A DNA stretch of 6,496 nucleotides from Anaerosoma sp034007245 (GTDB lineage: Bacteria; Actinomycetota; Coriobacteriia; Anaerosomatales; Anaerosomataceae): contig JAVERH010000125.1 of NCBI GenBank assembly GCA_034007245.1, positions 1-6,496 on the forward strand, written 5' to 3'. Position 1 is the stretch's first letter; each line of letters opens with the position of its first letter. This document shows positions 1 to 6,490 of this stretch, one piece after another. The notes under the pieces were generated by a model. That model did not search any database and had not been told where the DNA came from. It saw only the letters and a program-made list of their open reading frames with translations. A program made the translations under genes and the position numbers.

Positions 1-611
1 TGGAACTGCTCAAGCTGAAGCGTCGCGGCGCTGTCGCGCGGCGGGGTCATAAGCTGCTTAAAGACAAGCTCGACGAGCTCATGAAGGAGTTCCAGGTCCG
101 CATCGGTGCGAACCGGAAGTTGCGTGCCGAGGTGGAGCGTGATCTGTTCGCTGCCTACTCGCAGTTCTCCATCGCGCGCGCCGAGGCAGGGCAGGGCGTG
201 CTCGGGCCAGCCCTCATGGCACCCGCAGCAACGCCGATTCTCGGCGTTAAGGAGAAGAGCCTCATGAGCGTCACAGTGCCGATCTTCACTCTCGACGAGC
301 TGCCCGAGCCGGGCGGCTACTCGCTTGCCACCACACCAGCCGTGCTCGATGCCGGACTTGCACGGCTCGCGGCCGTCGCACCGAAGCTTCTAAAGCTTGC
401 CGAGCGAGAGAAGGCGATCGAGCTTCTGGCTGCGGAGATCGAACGGACGAGACGCCGAGTGAACGCGCTCGAGTACGTGCTCATCCCCTCGGTGGACGAG
501 ACCATCAAGGACATCCAGCAGAAGCTCGATGAGGCGGAGCGTAGTAACCTCACGCGACTCATGAAGGTGAAAGACATGATCGCCCAGCAGGAGGTCACTG
601 AAGAGCGGTAG
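1..611 (+). CDS. atpD: V/A-type ATP synthase subunit D (5' end outside window)
   Basis: This is the central-stalk subunit D (NtpD) of the V/A-type rotary ATPase. It is a long antiparallel coiled coil inside the A3B3 head that couples ATP hydrolysis or synthesis to ion movement through the membrane ring. The reading frame is open from position 3, and the first visible residues (ELLKLKRRG, then ARRGHKLLKDKLDELMKEF) match the conserved N-terminal helix of the family. A start at the ATG at 81 would discard this helix, so the gene begins left of the window; about ten residues are missing by comparison with NtpD as remembered. The C-terminal helix carries the hallmark EIERTRRRVNALEY followed by IPSVDETI and LTRLMKVKDM. 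The stop is TAG at 609-611. Subunit D usually follows subunits A and B, so the rest of an ATPase operon should lie immediately to the left. The identification is firm; the direction of ion pumping cannot be read from this subunit. Confidence 0.96.
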   Translation, partial: ELLKLKRRGAVARRGHKLLKDKLDELMKEFQVRIGANRKLRAEVERDLFAAYSQFSIARAEAGQGVLGPALMAPAATPILGVKEKSLMSVTVPIFTLDELPEPGGYSLATTPAVLDAGLARLAAVAPKLLKLAEREKAIELLAAEIERTRRRVNALEYVLIPSVDETIKDIQQKLDEAERSNLTRLMKVKDMIAQQEVTEER

Positions 612-623
612 TGCGGACCGACG

Positions 624-1733
624 CTAGTCTGCGACGTAGATCATGATCTTCACCGTGGTCCCCTTCGGCACCATGGTCCCGGCCTTTGGCGTCTGGTACG
701 AGGTTTTCGACCAGTCGGGATCGAATGTGACGGCTGCGTTCAGGCCCACCTTTGAGAAACCCTTGATGAGCGCAGCCTCCATTCGATCCATGGTAGGCCC
801 ATAACCATACTTCTCATACTCATCGTCCCACTCTTCCTGGGTCATCTGTTCGCTGCCATTAGGGAAGTCCTTCCAGCTTGGTACCTTCACCATCTCAACG
901 CCGGTGGATACCACGATCGCGATCTCTGTGCCTGGGATAGCTTCGCTGTTCGCCGCCGGTATCTGGGACAGGATCGTGCCCTTTGGCGCCGTGTCGTCTT
1001 TAGTGCTGGACCTCACGATGAATCCGGCTGCGGTCAGTGCTGCCTCGGCGTCAGCCTGTGACTTATCGGCTACATCCGGTACGGCGACGGGCTTTGGTCC
1101 CTTGCTCACCACGAAGGTGACCGGACTGCCTTCCGGCACCACGGTACCTGCCTCGGGGTGTTGCGAGATGATCGTGCCTGCTGCTGCGGTCGCGTCGTAG
1201 CTTTCGGTCACATCGCTGACGCTGAGCGTGGCGGATACGATCATCGACTCAGCTTCGGCACGAGCGAGGCTGACGAGGGCGGGCACGTCGGTCGGCGGCG
1301 CGCCAGCGAGCGTGAGGCCGACAGGGGTGCCGCGTTCGGCGCGTTCACCGGCAGCGACAGACTGACTTATCACGGTCCAAGTCGGCTCCGTCGATGCGGG
1401 GTCGTACTCGTACGCACCAGCGGCGAACCCCGCATTCTCCAGGGCGATCCCAGACTGTTCGAGATCGAAGCCGGCTAGATCGGGTATGGTCGGGTTTGCA
1501 TCAAGCCATGCGAATGCGGCGCCCGCACCTGCCAGCACGAGCAGTACGACGATAGGCACGGCGACCTTCCATGCGGCCGTTCGTTTGGACTGTGTCGGCG
1601 CTTCGAACGAGGGAGCCAGTGCCGCTGACGATGGATCGTGGGCCACCTCGTCTGGCTGTGTTGCTCCGCATCCAGCGCAGAGTTCGGCATCGTCGGGAAG
1701 TTCGCGAGCGCACGTGGTGCAGTGTTTAACCAC
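624..1733 (-). CDS. Zinc-ribbon, single-pass membrane protein with four PASTA repeats
   Basis: This 369-residue protein has three parts. Residues 5-22 form a small zinc ribbon with two CxxC pairs (C5, C8, C19, C22). After a Ser/Pro/Ala-rich linker, residues 57-77 form one hydrophobic helix preceded by basic residues, so the ribbon should be cytoplasmic and the rest extracellular. PASTA repeats follow at about 82-144, 148-212, 215-278 and 281-367, each ending in a pattern like SQxPxAGxxVPxGxxVxxxVSxG. PASTA modules in Ser/Thr kinases and penicillin-binding proteins bind muropeptides or act as rigid spacers; here there is no kinase or transpeptidase domain. The fourth repeat carries an extra acidic, Tyr/Trp-containing stretch around 287-312. 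The start is a GTG at 1731-1733, with AAGG seven bases upstream (plus-strand 1741-1744). The gene converges on the ATPase gene across 12 bases. A wall-sensing or scaffold role is inference; no enzymatic motif is visible. Confidence 0.9.
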   Translation of the reverse strand: MVKHCTTCARELPDDAELCAGCGATQPDEVAHDPSSAALAPSFEAPTQSKRTAAWKVAVPIVVLLVLAGAGAAFAWLDANPTIPDLAGFDLEQSGIALENAGFAAGAYEYDPASTEPTWTVISQSVAAGERAERGTPVGLTLAGAPPTDVPALVSLARAEAESMIVSATLSVSDVTESYDATAAAGTIISQHPEAGTVVPEGSPVTFVVSKGPKPVAVPDVADKSQADAEAALTAAGFIVRSSTKDDTAPKGTILSQIPAANSEAIPGTEIAIVVSTGVEMVKVPSWKDFPNGSEQMTQEEWDDEYEKYGYGPTMDRMEAALIKGFSKVGLNAAVTFDPDWSKTSYQTPKAGTMVPKGTTVKIMIYVAD

Positions 1734-1762
1734 CGGGTCCCCTTCATCGCGGCTGGGTCACA

Positions 1763-1768
1763 ACTATA
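1763..1768 (-). promoter_or_regulatory. Possible -10 element for the PASTA gene
   Basis: The minus strand reads TATAGT here, a good -10 hexamer about 30 bases before the GTG start. That would give a short leader containing the AAGG ribosome binding site. No convincing -35 hexamer lies 16-18 bases upstream, so this is only a candidate. Confidence 0.25.
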
Positions 1769-1917
1769 GCGCGATGGCTTCTGCTTCGTACCCGAGCAGT
1801 GCGCCAATACTTGTTCGAGGTCGCCACGATGGTTTCGGCCCGGTGTCTGGGCAGGCCATTCTTCTGATTGTCCGGAGCGAGAGCTAAAGTCGTGTCTCGT
1901 GTGCGCCGATTAATCAA
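1769..1917. other. Non-coding stretch, no recognised feature
   Basis: This is the left part of the 343-base gap between the PASTA gene and tldE (1734-2076). Apart from the candidate -10 at 1763-1768 I see no RNA gene, no small ORF with a convincing ribosome binding site, and no promoter on either strand with properly spaced hexamers. An open frame on the plus strand across it is antisense to the start of the PASTA gene and shows no recognisable protein features. The 8-base palindrome GATTAATC at 1908-1915 is the only small symmetry. Confidence 0.4.
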
Positions 1918-1918
1918 G

Positions 1919-1946
1919 TGTCAGGATAAATGAATCGACCCTGACA
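1919..1946. repeat. Inverted repeat 1 of three (7-bp arms)
   Basis: TGTCAGG at 1919-1925 is the exact reverse complement of CCTGACA at 1940-1946, with a 14-base A/T-leaning loop. G1918 and T1947 could add a wobble pair. It abuts the next inverted repeat directly, so the two hairpins would stack end to end in a transcript. On its own it is a modest hairpin, and its function is unknown. Confidence 0.5.
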
Positions 1947-1996
1947 TCCAGCTCGGCCCGACGACGGCGCCCCTCCGTTCGGAGGGCCGAGCTGGA
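1947..1996. repeat. Inverted repeat 2 of three (13-bp perfect stem with nested hairpin)
   Basis: Positions 1947-1959 pair perfectly with 1984-1996 (TCCAGCTCGGCCC with its reverse complement). Inside lies a second hairpin, CCCTCC at 1971-1976 with GGAGGG at 1981-1986 around a GTTC loop. The two share bases 1984-1986, so either the full 13-bp stem forms, or a 10-bp outer stem (1947-1956 with 1987-1996) coexists with the nested 6-bp stem. No U-tract follows on either strand, so a simple intrinsic terminator is less likely than a structural or RNA-processing role. Confidence 0.6.
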
Positions 1997-1998
1997 CT

Positions 1999-2038
1999 TG
2001 CAAGAAGCCCCGTGGCATGTACTGCGGGGCTTCTTGCA
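1999..2038. terminator. Intrinsic terminator-like hairpin, probably bidirectional
   Basis: A perfect 14-bp stem pairs 1999-2012 with 2025-2038 (core GCAAGAAGCCCCG with CGGGGCTTCTTGC) around a 12-base loop. The A-rich 5' arm and T-rich 3' arm are typical of bidirectional intrinsic terminators. On the minus strand it lies 38 bases after the tldE stop and is the obvious end of that operon. The T-rich tail after the stem (TAGTTCTTCTCT at 2039-2050) is on the plus strand, so termination of plus-strand transcripts looks at least as good. Confidence 0.7.
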
Positions 2039-2076
2039 TAGTTCTTCTCTGTCACCAGCGTTCGGGTAAGCGGCGG

Positions 2077-3417
2077 CTAGCCGGTCTGACCGGTGAAGTC
2101 CCAGCGCTCGAGCAAGAGGGCGGGCGCAAGCATCGCACTACCCTCGCCACCGCAGAGTTGGCGCTTTGCACCGATCGCTCCGACATGTGAAAGTGCAACG
2201 AGTGCGCTCTGCGTGAAACGCAGATTGCGGACAGGTCGCGCCAGCTTCCCGTTCTCGATGAGGAAGGTGCCATCGCGGGTCATGCCGGTGAGCACCACCT
2301 TCATCGGGTCCTCGACGTTCACATAGTGGAAGCGCGTCACGTACACGCCACGGTCGACCGAAGCGATCATGTCTTCCACGGTGGTGTCCCCTGCGTTCAT
2401 CTCGAGGTTGAGCGGAAGCGGGCCATACGGGTTGGGAGCGGGCAGGGCGTGGCCGGTGTTATCGAGCTCAAGCTTGGTAGCGAAGTATGAGTCGGTCACG
2501 GGACCTGCAAACACGCCCCCCTCGACCAGTGGGGTCCGACGCCGGGGCTGGCCTTCATAGTCGAAGCGGATGCCGATCGTTCCCGGCGACAGAGCATCAT
2601 CGTAGATCGTGACGCGAGAGTCGAGGGCGCGAGTCCCTACCTTGCCCACGAGGAACGAGCTGCCCTCGGAGAATGCCTTTGCGCCGAAGCCGAGGTAGCC
2701 GAGGAAGTCGAGGATGTCGGCGACGGCCTCAGGCGCCAGCACCACTGTATAGGTGCCGGGATCGAGAGCTCCCGCGCCAGCCGAGCGCTCGGCGAGCATC
2801 GCTGCCTGGCTGCCCAGTTGAGACGGCAGGAACCCGCCGGTATCCCGGCCGTAGTACGATGCCCATCCGCTCGCCTGGGCCTCTCCTGTAGACAGGACGG
2901 TCGCACGAAGACTGTCGGTCTGCATAGCAACCAGCACTCCGCTGCTGTTCGCGACTGCCACGATCTGATCGTTCACCGCTATGCCGCCGGCAGCAACAAG
3001 GCCACGGGCCTCGGACTGGCCGATGATCGCATGGGCGGCTTCGGCACGAGTTTGCTCGCTGTATGTTCCGAGCAGGGTCGACCCGCCGGAGGGGAGTGAG
3101 AGCGGGTGTGGTTCCGGCAGCCCCGGGAACACCGGGTCCTGTGGTGCGTGGCGGGCAGCATCGACTGCCGCTGCCGCGCAGCGAGTGAGCGAGTCATCGT
3201 CGAACCTGTTCGTGCTCGCGACGCCTGTACGAGTGCCGAGTACTGCGCGGACCGAGAGCTCCATGTCGTTCTCGGCGACGTTTTGGTGGATACGGTTTCC
3301 GGCGAATCGCGTCAGGGCCGAGCGGCTTGCGACAACGATGGCCTCGGCGGCATCGGCAGGAGTCACGCGCGCTGCGCGCTGGGCAATGGCACGGACGGCG
3401 TCGATTGTGTGGCTCAT
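2077..3417 (-). CDS. tldE: TldE/PmbA, metalloprotease partner subunit
   Basis: This 446-residue protein has the TldD/PmbA family fold and is close in length to E. coli PmbA (about 450). In characterised bacteria TldE pairs with TldD in a cytoplasmic heterodimer that degrades unfolded peptides and trims leader peptides, for example of microcin B17; TldE lacks the metal site and shapes the chamber. Here too there is no HExxxH: the equivalent region reads PEAVADIL (residues 229-236). Other family-like stretches are the N-terminal VASRSALTRFAGNRIHQNV (29-47) and the C-terminal LCGGEGSAMLAPALLLERWDFTG (from 421). The ATG at 3415-3417 overlaps the tldD stop as ATGA (3414-3417), which implies translational coupling and fits equal amounts of both subunits. 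A G-rich Shine-Dalgarno-like run lies about seven bases upstream inside tldD. The stop is TAG at 2077-2079. The natural substrate in this organism cannot be inferred. Confidence 0.93.
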   Translation of the reverse strand: MSHTIDAVRAIAQRAARVTPADAAEAIVVASRSALTRFAGNRIHQNVAENDMELSVRAVLGTRTGVASTNRFDDDSLTRCAAAAVDAARHAPQDPVFPGLPEPHPLSLPSGGSTLLGTYSEQTRAEAAHAIIGQSEARGLVAAGGIAVNDQIVAVANSSGVLVAMQTDSLRATVLSTGEAQASGWASYYGRDTGGFLPSQLGSQAAMLAERSAGAGALDPGTYTVVLAPEAVADILDFLGYLGFGAKAFSEGSSFLVGKVGTRALDSRVTIYDDALSPGTIGIRFDYEGQPRRRTPLVEGGVFAGPVTDSYFATKLELDNTGHALPAPNPYGPLPLNLEMNAGDTTVEDMIASVDRGVYVTRFHYVNVEDPMKVVLTGMTRDGTFLIENGKLARPVRNLRFTQSALVALSHVGAIGAKRQLCGGEGSAMLAPALLLERWDFTGQTG

Positions 3418-4856
3418 CGTGTCACCCCCACCCGGACGTCACGGAATCGCGCGGGCGCGGCACCGTGGGCGACATGCGCGACCTGCATCGGCTCCCCCTT
3501 GCCGCAGTTGGGGATGCCCCAGACCTGCCAGTGGTCGCGATCGCATACTGCATCACACGAGGCCCAGAACTCCGGGGTGATGCCGGTGTAGTTGGGGCTC
3601 TTGATCATCCGGCCAAGCTTCCCACCCTTGATCTCCCAGCCGATCTCACAGCCGAACTGGAAGTTGAGTCGTCGGTCGTCGATGGACCAGGAGTTGTTGG
3701 TTTCCATATAGATACCGTCCTCGGTATCCGCTATCAGGTCGTCGAAGCTCCACTCGCCGGGTTCGAGGCTCATCGTGGTCATGCGGATGAGCGGTTGGCG
3801 CTGCCATCCGTCCGCCCGCATACAACCGTTGGACGTGCGGCCCAGGGTGGGTGCGGATTCACGGGATGTCTGGAGTCCGGTGAGGATGCCGTTGGTGACG
3901 ATGTGATCGCGCTGTGCCGGGACACCCTCATCGTCGTAGCCGAACGAGCCGATCGATCCGGGGATCGTGGCATCGGTCGTGACCGTTACATGGTCGGAGC
4001 CGTATCTGAGCGTGCCGAGGTCGAGGACTCCGACCCATGAGGTTCCCGCGAACGCAGCTTCGTCACCGAGGATGCGATCGAGTTCTGTAGGGTGTCCTAT
4101 CGACTCGTGGACTTGCAGCGCTACTTGTGACGAGTCGATGATCACCGTGGTCATGTCGTGAGGGCAGGGCGCCGCCGAGAGTAGGGCAGCCGCCTGATCG
4201 GCGATGCGCGGTGCGTTGCCAGGGAGGTCGAGTGCGCGGATGGTCTCCCAGCCGCCCTGGACGGCCTGACCGCCGAGATTGCTGGGATACGATCGCGGGA
4301 GCATCTCGCCATCACCGATAGCGAAAGCCGCGATTCCCGCCTGGGACTCGATGTACGACTGTTCGATATGCGAACCCTCGGTGGAGCCGAATACTTTGTG
4401 TACTCCGATGAAGCCCATACTGGCGCTCGTGACGTGTATGCGTTGATCGGTGCGCAGCACGTCGTCGGCGAGTAGGAGCACAGCTAGTTTGTCGTCGGTG
4501 GAGACGGTGAACGGGTCGATCTCGCAGGGACCGGTCCATGTGTCGGTGAAAGACTCGAGTGGGGCGAGTGTCACCGGCGTGCGGGCTGTGATGGCAGCGG
4601 CACGAGACAGCGCTACGGCCTGACGGGCGGCGGCACGGATCCCGTCTGCAGAGAGGTCAGATGTCGCGGCGAACCCCCAGGCCCCACTGGCGATCGTGCG
4701 GATGCCGATACCCAGTGACTCACCCGACTCGATACCTTCGACGTGCCCCGTGCGCACTGAGAGGCGTTCGTGGCGTGTCTCCACGATGCGCGCGTCTGCA
4801 TAGGTGGCACCCGCGAGCGTTGCCGCATCGAGAGCGTCGGCGATGAGTGCGTTCAT
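3414..4856 (-). CDS. tldD: TldD, zinc metalloprotease catalytic subunit
   Basis: TldD is the catalytic half of the TldD-TldE protease and cleaves unfolded or leader peptides inside a closed chamber. From the ATG at 4854-4856 the protein has 480 residues, the same size as E. coli TldD (481). The metal site is visible: HESIGH at 250-255 supplies two His ligands and the catalytic Glu (H250, E251, H255), and the NCGKGEP motif supplies the expected Cys ligand at C451. I chose this ATG because GGAGG lies just upstream (plus-strand 4861-4865) and the protein then begins with the usual N-terminal helix (MNALIADALDAATLAGATYA). A GTG at 4884-4886 would add ten residues but has no ribosome binding site. 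The gene sits 43 bases after the NlpC/P60 stop with no terminator between, and overlaps tldE by four bases. The assignment is strong; the substrate is unknown. Confidence 0.94.
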   Translation of the reverse strand: MNALIADALDAATLAGATYADARIVETRHERLSVRTGHVEGIESGESLGIGIRTIASGAWGFAATSDLSADGIRAAARQAVALSRAAAITARTPVTLAPLESFTDTWTGPCEIDPFTVSTDDKLAVLLLADDVLRTDQRIHVTSASMGFIGVHKVFGSTEGSHIEQSYIESQAGIAAFAIGDGEMLPRSYPSNLGGQAVQGGWETIRALDLPGNAPRIADQAAALLSAAPCPHDMTTVIIDSSQVALQVHESIGHPTELDRILGDEAAFAGTSWVGVLDLGTLRYGSDHVTVTTDATIPGSIGSFGYDDEGVPAQRDHIVTNGILTGLQTSRESAPTLGRTSNGCMRADGWQRQPLIRMTTMSLEPGEWSFDDLIADTEDGIYMETNNSWSIDDRRLNFQFGCEIGWEIKGGKLGRMIKSPNYTGITPEFWASCDAVCDRDHWQVWGIPNCGKGEPMQVAHVAHGAAPARFRDVRVGVTR

Positions 4857-4859
4857 GCG

Positions 4860-4865
4860 TCCTCC
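4860..4865 (-). promoter_or_regulatory. Ribosome binding site that decides the tldD start
   Basis: The minus strand reads GGAGGA immediately before the ATG at 4854-4856. The GGAGG core ends four bases from the start codon, slightly close but strong in pairing. No comparable site precedes the upstream in-frame GTG at 4884-4886, so the ATG is preferred. Confidence 0.6.
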
Positions 4866-4899
4866 GAACCGTGTCGTTATCGGCACGATGGCTCAGACG

Positions 4900-6102
4900 C
4901 TACCGGGCGGCTGCCACCGGATCCGTGATCGCCCCCATGATCGGCTGGGTGCGATCATGCCAATCATACCGCCGAGCACCCGCATAGTCTCCCCGATCGG
5001 CAAGACGCGAGAGCTTGACGAAGTCACCGGTTCGCGGTGCGTGGATGAAGTAACCCGACCCGACGTACATGCCCACGTGATGGATGGGGGAGCCGAAGAA
5101 GACCGCGTCACCCGGCTGGAGATCGGCGGGGGCGACACGCTCGCCACGCTGGAACTGAGCCCCCGAGTAATGGGGCAGTTGCACGCCGTGTTGTTTCATC
5201 ACATAGAGTACGAGCCCGGAGCAGTCGAATCCCCGGGGTGACTCGCCGCCCCAGAGGTATGGTACGCCATGGTAGGCCAGTGCGGTCTCGACCGGTGAGC
5301 CCGGCTCGACCACGATCCCGGCACGGTTGGCGCCGGAAAGCACGTCCCTGAGCAGTTCGGCGTCGGCTTCCTGGCGTTCGGTGGCCCGGCCGTCGAGGAG
5401 GTCGATCAGCTCGGTCTGTGTGTCGGCCAGTAGGGCCTCACGCTCCTGGATGCGGAGCATGACCTCGATCTTACGTGCCTGCATCTGGAACTCAAGCGAG
5501 CGAGCCATGAGCTCGTCCTCTTTCGCGGCGTCCTCTGCCTCTGCGATCAGGTCGTGCTGAACGGCAAGCGTCGCTGCGATGGACGCATCGCTCTCACCCA
5601 TCATCTGTAGATAGCGCACGCGGGCAAGGAAGTCCGAGATCGACTTCGAGCCAAGTAGAATGTCGAGCGATGAAAGCTCGCCACTGCGATAGATGTCGCG
5701 TGCACGGTCGGAGAGGGTGTCTTGCTGTAGTTCGTAGGCAAGCTCGGCGTTAGCGAGATCCTTCTGAGTGGTCTCGAGCCGAGCTGTGGCCGACTCCAGC
5801 TCCATGACCGCTTTGTTGTACTCCTCGGCTGCGATAGAGAGCTCGCGGTCCAACTCGTCGAGCTGTGCCTCGAGTTCATCGAGTTCGGTCTGTTTTGCGG
5901 CAAGCTCGGCCCGGAAGGCTGCAGTCTCCGCATCGGTCGGCTGCGGGATGGGGTTCTCGGTCGTCGGGACCGAGATTGCGGGAGGCAGTGTTGCGGTAGC
6001 GGTTGCCGGGGGGGCCGCAAGGGCAGGGGATGCACAGAGCGTAGAAACGACGACGAGGACGATCCCGCCGCGGAACATACGTGTGGACAAACGAACGCGC
6101 AT
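4900..6102 (-). CDS. Secreted coiled-coil NlpC/P60 peptidoglycan hydrolase
   Basis: This 400-residue exported protein has a signal peptide at 1-30: basic residues, a hydrophobic core GGIVLVVVSTLCA, then a signal peptidase I-type ALA/A site near 29-30. A Thr/Pro-rich linker follows to about 57, then long heptad-rich helices at about 58-135 and 175-250 that should form a coiled coil. The catalytic NlpC/P60 domain spans about 265-385. Its Cys-His-His triad is visible: C294 in FDCSGL, H342 in HHVGMYVG and H354 in FIHAP, with the family's QPGDAVFF at 329-336. Such enzymes usually cut the D-Glu to diamino acid bond of peptidoglycan stems. Coiled coils in related Gram-positive enzymes can hold the enzyme inactive or dock it to FtsEX; whether that applies here is inference. 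The ATG at 6100-6102 has AAAGGAAG just upstream. The gene is the first of a probable operon with tldD and tldE. Confidence 0.94.
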   Translation of the reverse strand: MRVRLSTRMFRGGIVLVVVSTLCASPALAAPPATATATLPPAISVPTTENPIPQPTDAETAAFRAELAAKQTELDELEAQLDELDRELSIAAEEYNKAVMELESATARLETTQKDLANAELAYELQQDTLSDRARDIYRSGELSSLDILLGSKSISDFLARVRYLQMMGESDASIAATLAVQHDLIAEAEDAAKEDELMARSLEFQMQARKIEVMLRIQEREALLADTQTELIDLLDGRATERQEADAELLRDVLSGANRAGIVVEPGSPVETALAYHGVPYLWGGESPRGFDCSGLVLYVMKQHGVQLPHYSGAQFQRGERVAPADLQPGDAVFFGSPIHHVGMYVGSGYFIHAPRTGDFVKLSRLADRGDYAGARRYDWHDRTQPIMGAITDPVAAAR

Positions 6103-6253
6103 CGCTTCCTTTCCGTTGCCACTACTGTAGCGTGATATGCATACCCAAGTACTGCGAATCTCCTACCAGAACGTGATCAACTGCATAATCTGAAAGGGCG
6201 CCGATACCGATGGGTCGGCGACGGCTCGGGTAAAAAGGCATATCGTTCACTGT

Positions 6254-6285
6254 ATCGGCTGGTTGGCGCGCGTATATTAGCCGAT
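6254..6285. repeat. Inverted repeat with 7-bp arms
   Basis: ATCGGCT at 6254-6260 and AGCCGAT at 6279-6285 are exact reverse complements around an 18-base spacer that ends in the A/T-rich TATATT (6273-6278). It could be a hairpin in the 5' leader of the NlpC/P60 transcript or a spaced operator. No downstream U-tract argues against a terminator. Function unknown. Confidence 0.4.
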
Positions 6286-6303
6286 CATCTTGGTGGAATT
6301 GCC

Positions 6304-6331
6304 TGTCGGGTGTCGGGTGTCACGTGACACC
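6304..6331. repeat. Tandem TGTCGGG heptamers running into a perfect 16-bp palindrome
   Basis: TGTCGGG occurs twice in tandem (6304-6310 and 6311-6317), followed by TGTCACG. The sequence 6316-6331, GGTGTCACGTGACACC, is a perfect palindrome with no spacer, longer than expected by chance in a region this short. It lies 43 bases before the -35 of the tRNA promoter and about 214 bases upstream of the NlpC/P60 start. The form suits a dimeric DNA-binding regulator, but I do not recognise the regulator and none is encoded in the window. Confidence 0.55.
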
Positions 6332-6374
6332 AAACGCATGCGCGGTAAGGCGCCGGTCGTCAGGGCCGGGGTGT

Positions 6375-6403
6375 TTGCGTTGCCTCTGACCCTGTGCTAT
6401 TCT
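6375..6403 (+). promoter_or_regulatory. Sigma-70-type promoter of the initiator tRNA gene
   Basis: TTGCGT at 6375-6380 and TATTCT at 6398-6403 are separated by exactly 17 bases, and the -10 is preceded by TG one base upstream (an extended -10). Transcription would start near 6409-6411, only a few bases before the mature tRNA 5' end at 6415, a usual arrangement for tRNA genes. Confidence 0.65.
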
Positions 6404-6414
6404 CACTGTCCTAT

Positions 6415-6490
<76 letters not shown>

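Larger units (their letters stand above)
6103..6374. other. Intergenic region between the NlpC/P60 gene and tRNA-Met
   Basis: This divergent gap must hold the minus-strand promoter of the NlpC/P60 operon, but I could not find a minus-strand -35/-10 pair with good spacing. Because c-di-AMP (ydaO) riboswitches often precede wall-hydrolase genes in Actinobacteria, I read the minus-strand leader for the conserved GGGGGAACC and GGGGUGAAU segments and did not see them. The recognisable structures are the inverted repeat at 6254-6285, the heptamers and palindrome at 6304-6331, and a small 6-bp inverted repeat CGCCGA/TCGGCG at 6199-6204 and 6215-6220. There is no convincing small ORF. Confidence 0.5.

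Noticed and set aside
1486..1887. Plus-strand open frame reaching into the gap upstream of the PASTA gene
   Set aside because: Most of it is antisense to the zinc ribbon and transmembrane part of the PASTA gene, and the remainder has no protein-like features.
2081..2093. Short inverted repeat CCGGTC/GACCGG at the end of tldE as a terminator
   Set aside because: It has a one-base centre, cannot form a normal loop, and is explained by the codons for the Thr-Gly-Gln-Thr-Gly C-terminus.
2981..3580. Long plus-strand open frame of 199 codons
   Set aside because: It lies fully antisense to tldE and the tldD-tldE junction, its product is Arg/Ala/Ser-rich without motifs, and open antisense frames are expected in G+C-rich genes.
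3327..4040. Plus-strand open frame of 237 codons
   Set aside because: It is antisense to tldD, whose HESIGH and NCGKGEP motifs prove the minus strand is coding; no ribosome binding site or recognisable domain was seen.
4884..4886. Upstream in-frame GTG as the tldD start
   Set aside because: No Shine-Dalgarno sequence precedes it, whereas the ATG at 4854-4856 has GGAGG and gives the usual family length.
4870..4887. Hairpin with a TTAT loop between the NlpC/P60 gene and tldD, as a possible terminator
   Set aside because: On the minus strand, the transcribed one, the stem contains a C-A mismatch and no U-tract follows; it only pairs fully (with a U-G wobble) on the plus strand.
6103..6300. c-di-AMP (ydaO) or c-di-GMP riboswitch in the leader of the NlpC/P60 gene
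   Set aside because: Expected from the gene type in Actinobacteria, but the conserved core segments of either class could not be found on the minus strand.
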